This document shows, in pieces, positions 1 to 8,239 of a stretch of DNA of 64,000 nt. A model generated the notes under the pieces. The model was not told the DNA's origin. It worked only from the letters and a program-made list of their open reading frames with translations, and did no database searches. The stretch lies in contig NZ_JADLRJ010000002.1 of assembly GCF_015477355.1 (NCBI RefSeq), forward strand, positions 372,001-436,000, given 5' to 3'. The stretch comes from Nocardia blacklockiae (lineage in GTDB: Bacteria; Actinomycetota; Actinomycetes; Mycobacteriales; Mycobacteriaceae). Within the stretch, counting starts at the first letter, position 1. Every line of letters begins with the position of its first letter. The translations under genes were made by a program, and so were the position numbers.

Positions 1-2650
1 CGAGGCTGGCCAAGGTGCCGCCGCCGAAGTCGAGGCAGTAGAACTGCACCTGCTCGGCGGTGTGGGTCAGCGCCATCGCCATGACCAGCGAACGCAGCGC
101 CGTAGACTTACCGGACTGCGGGCCGCCGACGACCGCGACATTGCCGCGGGCGCCGGACAGATCGATGACCATCGGGTCGCGGCGCTGGTCGTACGGGCGG
201 TCGACGATGCCGATCGGCGCGCGCAGCGTCGCCACCGGGGAGTACTCGCCGGTGAGGATCGAGCGCGGCACCAGCTGATCCAGGGTCGGGGCCTGATCCA
301 AAGGGGGCAGCCAGATCTCGTGCGCCTGGCGGCCGTGGCCGCGGATGCGGGAGACCAGCATGTCCAGGTTGGACATCTTCTCGCCGCCCTCGTCCCTGGC
401 CTCCTCCACCACCGTGGCGACCTGGGGCAGCGGCAGCCGGTCGCTGGCGCGGAAGGCGACGTGACCGGCGACGAACGGCCGCGCGTTGATATCGATCTCC
501 CCGCCGGCGATGCCCGCCTGGGTGACCTCGCGCTGCGCGCCGCCGCCGACGTACGGACCGGACACATACGACGCCTGGAAGCGCCGGATCTCGCCGTCGC
601 CGGACTTCAGGTAGCCGCCGCCGGGGCTGTTGGGCAGGTTGTAGGCGTCGGGCACGCCCAGCACCTGGCGAGATTCGTTGGCGGAGAACGTCTTCAGGCC
701 GATGCGGTAGGACAGGTGGCTCTCCAGGCCCTTCAGCTTGCCCTCTTCCAGGCGCTGCGAGGCCAGCAGCAGGTGCACGTGCAGCGACCGGCCCAGGCGG
801 CCGATCATCACGAACAGCTCCGCGAAATCCGGGTGCTGGGTGAGCAATTCGGAGAACTCGTCGAGGACCACGAACAGCGCGGGCAGCGGGTCCAGGTCGG
901 CGCCGGCGGCGCGGGCCTTCTCGTACTCGCCGACGTTGGCGAAGTTGCCGGCCGAGCGCAGCACCTCCTGGCGGCGGTTCATCTCACCGGCCAGCGCGTC
1001 CTTCATGCGGTCGACGAGGTCGGCCTCCTCCTCCAGGTTGGTGATGACCGCCGCGACGTGCGGGACACCCTCCAGCCCGAGGAAGGTCGCGCCACCCTTG
1101 AAGTCGACCAGGACCAGGTTCAGCTGATCCGGCGAGTGCGTGGCCAGCAGCGAAAGCACCAGGGTGCGAAGGAATTCCGACTTACCCGAACCGGTCGCGC
1201 CGATGCACAGGCCGTGCGGGCCCATGCCGTTCTCGGCGGCCTCCTTGATGTCCAGGTACACCGGCAGGCCGTCGGCGCCCACCCCGAACGGGACCCGCAG
1301 GCGGTCCCGGTCGTAGCGGGGCTTCCAGCTGTTCTCCGGATTGAACGCGCCGATGTCGCCCAGGTTCATCAGCTGCGACCAGGAGGAGATGACCTCGGCG
1401 TTCTCCTCGGCGACCGAGTCGGCGCCGCGCTGTACGGCCACCCGGAACGGCGCCAGGCGGCGGGCCACCTGTTCGGCCTGGCGGGCGCTGATGCGGTCGA
1501 TCAGCGCGAAGCGCTCCATATTGCCGGTGGCGCCGCGGCCGACGCATTCGCCGTTCTCCACCACCATCTGGATGCCGCGCGAAACCGCCAGGCGCGGAGC
1601 GTAATTGCACAGATCGACGATGGTGACGCCCTCGTAGCCGGACTCCCGCAGATGGTCCTCCTCGGCCTCGAGCAGGCCGCCGTCCACCACGATCACCACG
1701 TGCACCAGGTTCTGGTTGGCCGGCTGGTTGCGCGAATAGCGGACGCGGTTGTGCAGCAACGGGTTCAGGCCCTCGGCCATCTCCCGGATGGAGCCGTAGA
1801 CCATGCGCTCGGTGCCGACGCCGTCCTGCGACTCCGGGTGCTGGGTGTGCGGGAGCCACTTGGTCCACTCCCACTCCGCGACCGTGTCGGCGCCGCACAC
1901 CACCGCGAGCAGCACCTGGTCCGGCGCCTGGAACATGCACAGCTGCAACAACATCGCGCGCGTCATGTCACGGGCCTGGCCGCGGTCGCCGTTCAGCTGG
2001 ATGGTGGCGAAACCCTTCACCGCGATCGCGGTCGGCAGGTCCGGCACCGTGGAGTGGGTGCGCACGAAGCGGCGCAGCGAGACCGCGGCGATCGGCTCCA
2101 ACTCCTCCACCGGGCCGGTCTCGGGTGACACCAGCCGAGTGGCCAGGCGCTGACCGCCCAGGCCGATGCGGGCGTGGCAGAAGTCCTTGTCCCCCGGGCG
2201 GCGCTCCCACATGCGGCTGGTGCCCGCCAGCATCCAGATCAGGCCGGGCTCGGGATGGCTCCACTCCACGGCCTCGCGCTGCTGGGTGGCCGTCTCGTCG
2301 ACATCCTTGCGGACCTGGTCGAGGTAGCGCAGATAGTCCTTGCGGTCCTCGTTGGCCTCGGCGGCCTTCTGGCCCTTCCCGCCCTGACCGGCGAACATGC
2401 CGACCATCGAGAAGACCATCATCATCGGGAACATCATGCCCATCGGGTTGGAGGCGATACCTCCGCCCTGCGTGAACAGCAGGGCCATCATCCCGACCAT
2501 GCCGACGATCATCACGACCGGCATGAGCTTCTGCAGCAGGCTGCCCGGTACCGCGCGGGGGATCTCCGGCGGCGGCTGCAGCGTCACCTCGCCGCCGGGG
2601 GACCGCGGCACCTCCCGACGTTGACGGCGCTGAAACCGGACTGTGCTCAT
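1..2650 (-). CDS. eccC4: EccC4, FtsK/SpoIIIE-type ATPase of ESX-4 (C-terminus beyond left edge)
   Basis: This is the motor ATPase of a type VII secretion system. It binds the C-terminal signals of Esx-type substrates and powers export at the inner membrane. About 883 codons are visible from ATG at 2650 and the frame is open through base 1, so the gene is cut. The N-terminus carries the EccC opening motif (GGEVTLQPPPEIPR), then two Met/Gly-rich membrane segments at about residues 38-85. The first ATPase domain has Walker A GATGSGKS near residue 481 and Walker B VLVDFKGG. The second has GGPQSGKST near residue 841. The rest of domain 2 and all of domain 3 are missing. It is divergent from eccD4 across a 158-bp promoter region. 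With eccD4, mycP4 and eccB4 next to truA-rplQ-rpoA it matches mycobacterial ESX-4 synteny, which is the basis for the 4 in the symbol. Confidence 0.93.
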   Translation of the reverse strand, partial: MSTVRFQRRQRREVPRSPGGEVTLQPPPEIPRAVPGSLLQKLMPVVMIVGMVGMMALLFTQGGGIASNPMGMMFPMMMVFSMVGMFAGQGGKGQKAAEANEDRKDYLRYLDQVRKDVDETATQQREAVEWSHPEPGLIWMLAGTSRMWERRPGDKDFCHARIGLGGQRLATRLVSPETGPVEELEPIAAVSLRRFVRTHSTVPDLPTAIAVKGFATIQLNGDRGQARDMTRAMLLQLCMFQAPDQVLLAVVCGADTVAEWEWTKWLPHTQHPESQDGVGTERMVYGSIREMAEGLNPLLHNRVRYSRNQPANQNLVHVVIVVDGGLLEAEEDHLRESGYEGVTIVDLCNYAPRLAVSRGIQMVVENGECVGRGATGNMERFALIDRISARQAEQVARRLAPFRVAVQRGADSVAEENAEVISSWSQLMNLGDIGAFNPENSWKPRYDRDRLRVPFGVGADGLPVYLDIKEAAENGMGPHGLCIGATGSGKSEFLRTLVLSLLATHSPDQLNLVLVDFKGGATFLGLEGVPHVAAVITNLEEEADLVDRMKDALAGEMNRRQEVLRSAGNFANVGEYEKARAAGADLDPLPALFVVLDEFSELLTQHPDFAELFVMIGRLGRSLHVHLLLASQRLEEGKLKGLESHLSYRIGLKTFSANESRQVLGVPDAYNLPNSPGGGYLKSGDGEIRRFQASYVSGPYVGGGAQREVTQAGIAGGEIDINARPFVAGHVAFRASDRLPLPQVATVVEEARDEGGEKMSNLDMLVSRIRGHGRQAHEIWLPPLDQAPTLDQLVPRSILTGEYSPVATLRAPIGIVDRPYDQRRDPMVIDLSGARGNVAVVGGPQSGKSTALRSLVMAMALTHTAEQVQFYCLDFGGGTLASL

Positions 2651-2808
2651 CGACGGAAGATCCCCCTTCGCGGCAGTACCTGCGGCCTCAGTGTAGAGCG
2701 CACTGCCGACATGACGTACAGTTCGGGGGCATTCTGCACGGACCGGCCGCGCGACCGCAAACCGGGGCGGATGCGGAAAACCGAGGTAGAGACGAGGTTG
2801 GGGGAAGC

Positions 2809-4275
2809 GTGACGCACGCGCGACTGGAACATGTCGAAGAGGATTCGAGCCGCGGGATCGTCCGAGCCCCCGATCTGGCGCGAGTGACCATCCTGGCCAA
2901 GCACACTCAGGTCGACATGGCCATTCCGGTCGACGTGCCGGTCGCGCTCGTCATTCCCAGTGTGGTCGACATGGTGGCACAGCACAGCCGCCACAACGAC
3001 TTCGACAATTCCGGTGAACAGTTCCAGCCCGCCGAGTGGGTGCTCGCCCGCGTCGGCCAGCCGCCGTTCTCCAATTCCTTGAGCCTCGGCGAGCACGGCG
3101 TGCGTGACGGCGAACTGCTGATGCTGGAGAGCGCCGACCACGTCGCGCCGACACCGCTGTTCGACGACATCATGTACAACGTCGCGATCGCCGATACCGA
3201 TCACTTCCGCGCCTGGTCGCCGGTGGTCGCGCGGATCACCGGCTCGATCATCGCGGTGCTGACCATGGTCGTCGGCTGCGCCGGGCTGCTGACCGCTCCG
3301 GATGCCTTGTCCGGCTACATCACCGGGTCGATCGCGGCGTTCATCGCGGTGCTGCTCGTCGTCGCGGCGACCGTGCTCAGCCGGATGTACGGCGACCGCG
3401 CCACGGCCCTGGTCGTGGGCGGCTGCGCGCTGCCGGCCGCGTTCACGGCCGGAATGCTGCTGGTGCCGGACCATTACGGCTGGGCGAACCTGCTGCTGGG
3501 GTCGGTGCTCGTCGGCGCCACCGCGGTGCTGGCCTGGCGGGTCAGCGGAGTCGGGCTGGCGCTGTTCATCGGCGCGACCACGCTGTCGGTGTTCGCGGTC
3601 CCGGCCTCGCTGGTGGGGCTGCTGACCTCGCAGCCGGGGAAGGCCATCGGCGCGGTCGCCGCCGCGCTCGCGCTGGCCGCGCTGTCGATGGCGCCGCGGG
3701 TGTCGATGCTGCTGGCCAAGCTGCCGCTGCCGCCGGTGCCGTCGCCCGGCACGCCGATCGACCCCACCGAGGACGACCCCGACGACCACCGCGCGCTGCC
3801 CACCATGGAGGCGCTGCGCGCGAAATCCGAACGGGCCCGGATGTATCTGGCCGGCCTGGTCACCGCGACCACGCTGGTGACGGTGGTCGGCGCGCTCGCC
3901 GCCACCGACCCGACCGCCGACAATCCGTTCTGGCCCGGTGTGGCACTGGCGCTGGTGAGTTCGGTGGTGCTGATGTTCCGCAGCCGCACCTACGCCGGTG
4001 CCGAACAGGCCGTGGTGCTGATCGCCGGCGGCGCCGCCATCCTGCTGGCCATGATGATCGCCGCCGCCCTGATGATGGACCAGCCGCTGGCGGTGTTCGG
4101 CGCGGCGATGGTGATGCTGATCGGCGCGCTGGTACTGGGCCTCATCGTGCCCAACCAGTCCGCCACCCCGCCCATGCGCCGCGCGGTCGAACTGCTGGAG
4201 TACGCCTTCGTGGCCGCCGTGGTCCCGCTGGTGTTCTGGGTGGCCGAGCTGTACTCACTGATCCGTTCGCTGTAA
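2809..4275 (+). CDS. eccD4: EccD4, polytopic membrane channel component of ESX-4
   Basis: EccD lines the inner-membrane pore of the type VII core complex. The protein has 488 residues. Residues about 22-115 form the ubiquitin-like (YukD-type) cytosolic domain (LARVTILAKHTQVDMAIPVD). A linker follows, then about eleven hydrophobic segments from residue 145 to the end, with a charged cytosolic loop near residues 310-345 (PTEDDPDDHRALPTMEA). The GTG start at 2809 has a purine-rich Shine-Dalgarno (ttgggggaagc) just upstream. The stop lies 4 bp before mycP4, so the two are almost certainly cotranscribed. Length and topology are normal for the family. Confidence 0.94.
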   Translation: MTHARLEHVEEDSSRGIVRAPDLARVTILAKHTQVDMAIPVDVPVALVIPSVVDMVAQHSRHNDFDNSGEQFQPAEWVLARVGQPPFSNSLSLGEHGVRDGELLMLESADHVAPTPLFDDIMYNVAIADTDHFRAWSPVVARITGSIIAVLTMVVGCAGLLTAPDALSGYITGSIAAFIAVLLVVAATVLSRMYGDRATALVVGGCALPAAFTAGMLLVPDHYGWANLLLGSVLVGATAVLAWRVSGVGLALFIGATTLSVFAVPASLVGLLTSQPGKAIGAVAAALALAALSMAPRVSMLLAKLPLPPVPSPGTPIDPTEDDPDDHRALPTMEALRAKSERARMYLAGLVTATTLVTVVGALAATDPTADNPFWPGVALALVSSVVLMFRSRTYAGAEQAVVLIAGGAAILLAMMIAAALMMDQPLAVFGAAMVMLIGALVLGLIVPNQSATPPMRRAVELLEYAFVAAVVPLVFWVAELYSLIRSL

Positions 4276-4279
4276 GACC

Positions 4280-5701
4280 ATGGGACCGAAGATGTTCGGG
4301 CGCAAGGCGTTTCGGGTCGTCGCGGCGGCCGCTGTACTGGGACTGAGCATCTCGGTGGGCGCGGGCCCGGCGTTCGCCGAGAAGCCCGTGGTGCCACCGG
4401 GTCTGGCGCCGCCCGCGGGCAACGCCGCGCCGCCGGGTCCGACGGAACGCAACGGCAATTCGGTGTGCCCGATCGGCACCGTCTGGGGCGGCGACGGGCC
4501 GACCATCCCGACTCCGCAACGCGCGCTGAATCTTCCGCACGCCTGGCAGTTCTCCAAAGGCGCGGGTCAGCTGGTGGCGGTCATCGACACCGGTGTCGCC
4601 CGGCATCCGCGGCTGCCCGGCCTGATCGCCGGCGGTGACTACGTGAGCACCACCGACGGCACCGAGGACTGCGACTCGCACGGCACCGTGGTGGCCGGAA
4701 TCATCGGCGCCAGTGAGGAACCCGGGCAGGGCTTCGCGGGCGTGGCGCCCGAGGCGCAGATCCTGACGATCCGCCAGACCAGTGCGCAGTATCAGGAGAA
4801 GGGCAAGTCCCGCGAGCAGGCGCCGGACGCCATGCCCGAGGGCTACGGCACCACCCGCACGCTGGCCTCGGCGGTGCGCCGGGCGGCCGACATGGGCGCG
4901 ACGGTCATCAACATCTCCGAGGTCGCCTGCCTGCCCAATATCGAGGACACCGACCTGGGCGCCGCCGTGCGCTACGCGGCGCTGGAGAAGAACGTGGTCG
5001 TGGTGGCCGCGGCGGGCAACAACGACAAGTGCAAGGGCACCAACCAGGTACTGGATCCGCTCGATCCGGCCGGCGATCCCTGGAACAAGGTGAACATGCA
5101 GGTGTCGCCCGCGCGCTACGACGACTACGTGCTGTCGGTGGGTTCGGTCGACGCCAACGGGCAGCCGTCGAAGTTCACCGTCCCTGGTCCGTGGCTCGGC
5201 GTGGCGGCGCCGGGCGAGGACATCGTCTCGCTCGACGTGCATTTCGAGGAGGCGGGCAGCAAGGGCGTCATCAAAGGCACGGTGAGTCCGCAGCAGCAGG
5301 GTCAGCAGGCCCCGTTGCAGGGCACCAGTTTCGCGGCGCCCTACGTCTCCGGTGTGGCCGCGCTGGTCCGCGCTCGCTTCCCCGAACTGAGCGCGCTCGA
5401 GGTGATCAAGCGCATCGAGGCGACCGCGCACGCGCCCGCCGAGGGCTGGAACCCCTACCTCGGCTACGGCGCGGTCGACCCGGTCGCGGCACTGACCGCC
5501 GAAGTGCCGAACCAGCTGCCGCCCAAGCGGCCCACCCCCGCCCAGAGCCTGCAACTGCCGGTGCCGAAAGCACCGCCCGCACCGGACAATACGGCCCGCA
5601 ACGTCGCACTCATCGGCACCGGCGTCATCGCGGTGCTCCTGATCCTGGGATACCTCGCGTCGTTCCCGATCCGCCGCCGGTTCGGCGTGCGCGAGGACTG
5701 A
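4280..5701 (+). CDS. mycP4: MycP4, mycosin subtilisin-like serine protease of ESX-4
   Basis: Mycosins are membrane-anchored periplasmic subtilases that stabilise the ESX core complex and process some substrates. The 473-residue protein has a signal peptide ending near residue 33 (GAGPAFA). The catalytic triad is visible: Asp103 in VIDTGVARHP, His134 in DCDSHGTVVAGI, and Ser350 in GTSFAAPYVSG, with the oxyanion Asn in AAAGNN near residue 247. A Pro-rich linker leads to one C-terminal transmembrane helix (about residues 440-462, ARNVALIGTGVIAVLLILGY) and a short basic tail. ATG at 4280 follows the eccD4 stop; ATG at 4292 is a possible alternative. Confidence 0.94.
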   Translation: MGPKMFGRKAFRVVAAAAVLGLSISVGAGPAFAEKPVVPPGLAPPAGNAAPPGPTERNGNSVCPIGTVWGGDGPTIPTPQRALNLPHAWQFSKGAGQLVAVIDTGVARHPRLPGLIAGGDYVSTTDGTEDCDSHGTVVAGIIGASEEPGQGFAGVAPEAQILTIRQTSAQYQEKGKSREQAPDAMPEGYGTTRTLASAVRRAADMGATVINISEVACLPNIEDTDLGAAVRYAALEKNVVVVAAAGNNDKCKGTNQVLDPLDPAGDPWNKVNMQVSPARYDDYVLSVGSVDANGQPSKFTVPGPWLGVAAPGEDIVSLDVHFEEAGSKGVIKGTVSPQQQGQQAPLQGTSFAAPYVSGVAALVRARFPELSALEVIKRIEATAHAPAEGWNPYLGYGAVDPVAALTAEVPNQLPPKRPTPAQSLQLPVPKAPPAPDNTARNVALIGTGVIAVLLILGYLASFPIRRRFGVRED

Positions 5702-5827
5702 ACGAGCCCATCGCGTCGCACGGCTCGGTATTCGGCAACGCCGGTGCCGGGAGCGGCGATAACGTGTCGACACACCTCCGGCCGGGCCGTGCCGTGGCCG
5801 CCGGGCGATTCACCTAGGCAGTGCCGC

Positions 5828-6613
5828 ATGACCCAGACCAATGTCCGGACCGATTCCGTTCCGGCCGATCCCCCGAACGCCGAACCGGTCAGCCGGCGAG
5901 TGACTTGGGAGCGCGCCACAAATATCCCGATGGGGGTCCTGGCCGCGGTGTTCCTCGGCGTCTACGCCTGGCACGTCCTCGACACCGGCGCCTCGCCGGT
6001 GCTCGACGCCTGGCTCACCGGCGTCGACATCGCGATCTGGACGATCTTCGCGGCCGACTTCCTCATCCGGCTCGGATTGTCCACGCGGCGTTGGCGTTTC
6101 CTGCGGTCGCATCCGCTGGAACTGCTGATCGTGCTGCTGCCGCCGGTCCGTCCGCTGCGGCTGCTGCGGGCGGCGCTGCTGGTGCTGGACACGCTGAACC
6201 GCAGCAGGCTGACGCGGGCGCGGCTGTCGGTGTTCGTCGGGGTGAGTTCGCTGCTCGTGGTGTTCCTGTGCAGCCTGGCGATGTTCGATGCCGAGTTCGG
6301 CGCTCCCGATGCCAAGGTGCAGAACTTCGGTGACGCGCTGTGGTGGGCGGTCGTCTCCGTCACCACGGTCGGGTACGGCGACTACTACCCCGTCACGGTC
6401 GAAGGCCGCCTGGTGGCGCTGATCCTGATGACCTTCGGCATCGGGTTGATCAGCTTCGCGATCGGCACCACCACCAGCTGGGTCATCGACCAGCTGAAGA
6501 CGGTCGAGGAGACCGCCGAACGCACCGACCTCGAACTCGGCCGACTCGTCGACGAGATCCGTTCGCTGCGTGCCGAAGTCGCCGCGTTGAGTAAGGCGTC
6601 CGGCGCGCGGTGA
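5828..6613 (+). CDS. Voltage-gated-like potassium channel (ion_trans_2 family)
   Basis: This predicted integral-membrane potassium channel has 261 residues from ATG 5828. The selectivity filter TVGYGD lies at residues 180-185, between a pore helix (FGDALWWAVVSVTT) and the inner helix (LVALILMTFGIGLISFAIG). Upstream are hydrophobic segments resembling S1-S4, including an Arg-spaced stretch near residues 105-120 (PPVRPLRLLRAALL) that could be a voltage sensor. Residues 221-257 are predicted coiled coil (EETAERTDLELGRLVDEI), a likely tetramerisation segment. It sits inside the ESX-4 cluster between mycP4 and eccB4, 126 bp after mycP4. It may simply be cotranscribed; a role in secretion is unsupported. 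An upstream in-frame start at 5744 is less likely because the first 28 residues look non-conserved. Confidence 0.85.
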   Translation: MTQTNVRTDSVPADPPNAEPVSRRVTWERATNIPMGVLAAVFLGVYAWHVLDTGASPVLDAWLTGVDIAIWTIFAADFLIRLGLSTRRWRFLRSHPLELLIVLLPPVRPLRLLRAALLVLDTLNRSRLTRARLSVFVGVSSLLVVFLCSLAMFDAEFGAPDAKVQNFGDALWWAVVSVTTVGYGDYYPVTVEGRLVALILMTFGIGLISFAIGTTTSWVIDQLKTVEETAERTDLELGRLVDEIRSLRAEVAALSKASGAR

Positions 6614-6617
6614 CCGG

Positions 6618-8129
6618 TCAGTTCTGCCCGGTCGCCGACGACTGGTCCTGCTTGGACCGCACCAGTTCCTTGGCGGGGTTCGGGTCCGGGGCCACACCGT
6701 CGTGCGCGACCATGGCCTCCTGGCGGCCGAGGGTGGGGCCGTTGGCGAGCAGGCCGACGATCGGCCACGGGGCCGGTTCGGGTTTGGCCTTCTCCGCGTC
6801 CATGCCGAGCGCCTTGGCGGCCTCCGCGTCCTTGATGCCGTAGCGGACGCCGGTGTCGGCGATGAAGAACTCGCTGTCGCGGCGCTGGCTGTCCGGCTCG
6901 ATTCCCGTTGTCTGCACGAAGAATCCGGAGCCCGGCTTGGAGTAGAAGGCGTCGACGTTCGGGCCGGAGGCGTCGGCCTGGGCCAGCGGGGTGGTCTGCG
7001 CGTTGTCCGGCAGCGGCAGCGCGTGCCCGGTGATCAGCGACAATTCGGCGTGCTTGGTGCCGTCGGACTTGTCGGTGGCGCCGGCGGTGGGCTTCCAGGA
7101 CAGGCAGCCGACCGGCTGGTCCTTGGTGTCGACGATGGCCGGGGCGGTGTCGGGGTAATTCGACACCTGCAGCGTGTTGGCCATCTGCGCGTTGCTGCGC
7201 TCGTACGGCGTGATCTCCGGATTGCGGGACGCCGCAGTCGGATTCGCGTTGCGGATGATCTCCGCGGTCAGCGACGACACCGGCTGCAGGCCGTCGCGCA
7301 GCACCACGAAGTACTGGTTCTCGGTGCTGAGCCGCACCACGTCGCCGATGCGGTGATCGCCGACCGAGCTGACCGGCAGCCCGCCCGGATCGTCGATGCG
7401 CGGCGGGACGATCGGCAGCACCTCGGGAATCGAGTTCAGCAGGCCCTCGCTGACCGGGCGCGGGGTCATGCCGCGAATCTTCAAGGCGTCGGTGACCTTG
7501 CGGTCGGTCATGTCGACTCGGGCGCGCCGGTTGTCGTAGATCAGGTAGTCGCTCTCGCGGCCCCGGACCAGCAGCGCCTTGTCGTGCCCCATCGTCTCGG
7601 CCTTCTCGCCGAGCGCCGGGTCGCCGGCCAGCACCGTGGTGCTCAGGTCGCGGCTGCCGTCGTTCTTCAGCTGATCGCAGATGGTCCAGGTGCGGCCCTT
7701 GCCCGCGGTGTCGAAATTCAGGGAGGCGGGGGCGCCCGGGATGCCGATGAGGGTGCCGCGCGGCTTCTTCGCGAGCTCGGATTCCTTGATGGACACCGGT
7801 TTCGCGGGGTCGCCGACCGCGAGCCGCGCCGACGCCAGGTTGAGCGCGGGGTGCACGACGCCGTCGATCACGGCGTAGACCGCGCCGCTGTCCTTGCCCA
7901 TCAGGATCTTGTTGTCACCGATCGCGCCCTGCGGGCGCAGCAGTGCCAGCACACCGCAGCCGGCCAGGGCCACGCAGCCCAGGATGACCCCGGCCGCGTA
8001 GGCCCGCGACTGCGAGCGCATCGGGTCGTGCAGCATGCGCACATCCCGGCGGACCAGGGCGTGCTCCATCCGCCGCACCAGGAAGCGGTAGCCGCTCACC
8101 TGCCAGCGGGTGGTGGGTCTTGAAGGCAT
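6618..8129 (-). CDS. eccB4: EccB4, ESX-4 core membrane/periplasmic subunit
   Basis: EccB is a single-pass inner-membrane protein whose large periplasmic domain helps form the ESX core complex. The 503-residue protein begins with the family signature (RPTTRWQVSGYRFLVRR; ALVRRDVRMLHDPMRSQ). It has one transmembrane helix at about residues 44-64, then RPQGAIGDNKILM and the repetitive periplasmic domain. Periplasmic Cys residues in WTICDQL and VGCLSWKP are placed for the conserved disulfide. The start at 8129 is the conserved N-terminus. It is divergent from eccE4 over 110 bp and ends 4 bp from the convergent channel gene. Confidence 0.94.
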   Translation of the reverse strand: MPSRPTTRWQVSGYRFLVRRMEHALVRRDVRMLHDPMRSQSRAYAAGVILGCVALAGCGVLALLRPQGAIGDNKILMGKDSGAVYAVIDGVVHPALNLASARLAVGDPAKPVSIKESELAKKPRGTLIGIPGAPASLNFDTAGKGRTWTICDQLKNDGSRDLSTTVLAGDPALGEKAETMGHDKALLVRGRESDYLIYDNRRARVDMTDRKVTDALKIRGMTPRPVSEGLLNSIPEVLPIVPPRIDDPGGLPVSSVGDHRIGDVVRLSTENQYFVVLRDGLQPVSSLTAEIIRNANPTAASRNPEITPYERSNAQMANTLQVSNYPDTAPAIVDTKDQPVGCLSWKPTAGATDKSDGTKHAELSLITGHALPLPDNAQTTPLAQADASGPNVDAFYSKPGSGFFVQTTGIEPDSQRRDSEFFIADTGVRYGIKDAEAAKALGMDAEKAKPEPAPWPIVGLLANGPTLGRQEAMVAHDGVAPDPNPAKELVRSKQDQSSATGQN

Positions 8130-8168
8130 AAGTGCTCCCCCGAACAGTGCTCACGTTCGCTCCACACA

Positions 8169-8189
8169 GTACAGTTCAGCAGGACTGAA
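8169..8189. promoter_or_regulatory. Inverted repeat in the eccB4/eccE4 divergent promoter region
   Basis: TTCAG-caggA-CTGAA (8175-8189) is a 5-bp inverted repeat with a 5-bp spacer. It overlaps GTACAGTTC at 8169-8177. The same nonamer recurs at 2716-2724 in the other divergent region of this cluster. It could be a regulator site or a TAnnnT-type -10 element (TACAGT). Confidence 0.3.
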
Positions 8190-8239
8190 GTTCAGCTCGG
8201 CCGTCGAAAAGGCCGACACCGGGTACCTGGGGGACGACG

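Noticed and set aside
62-2128. Plus-strand open frame (about 688 codons) opposite eccC4
   Set aside because: It is antisense to an intact EccC frame, and its low-complexity His/Arg/Gln composition is typical of shadow frames.
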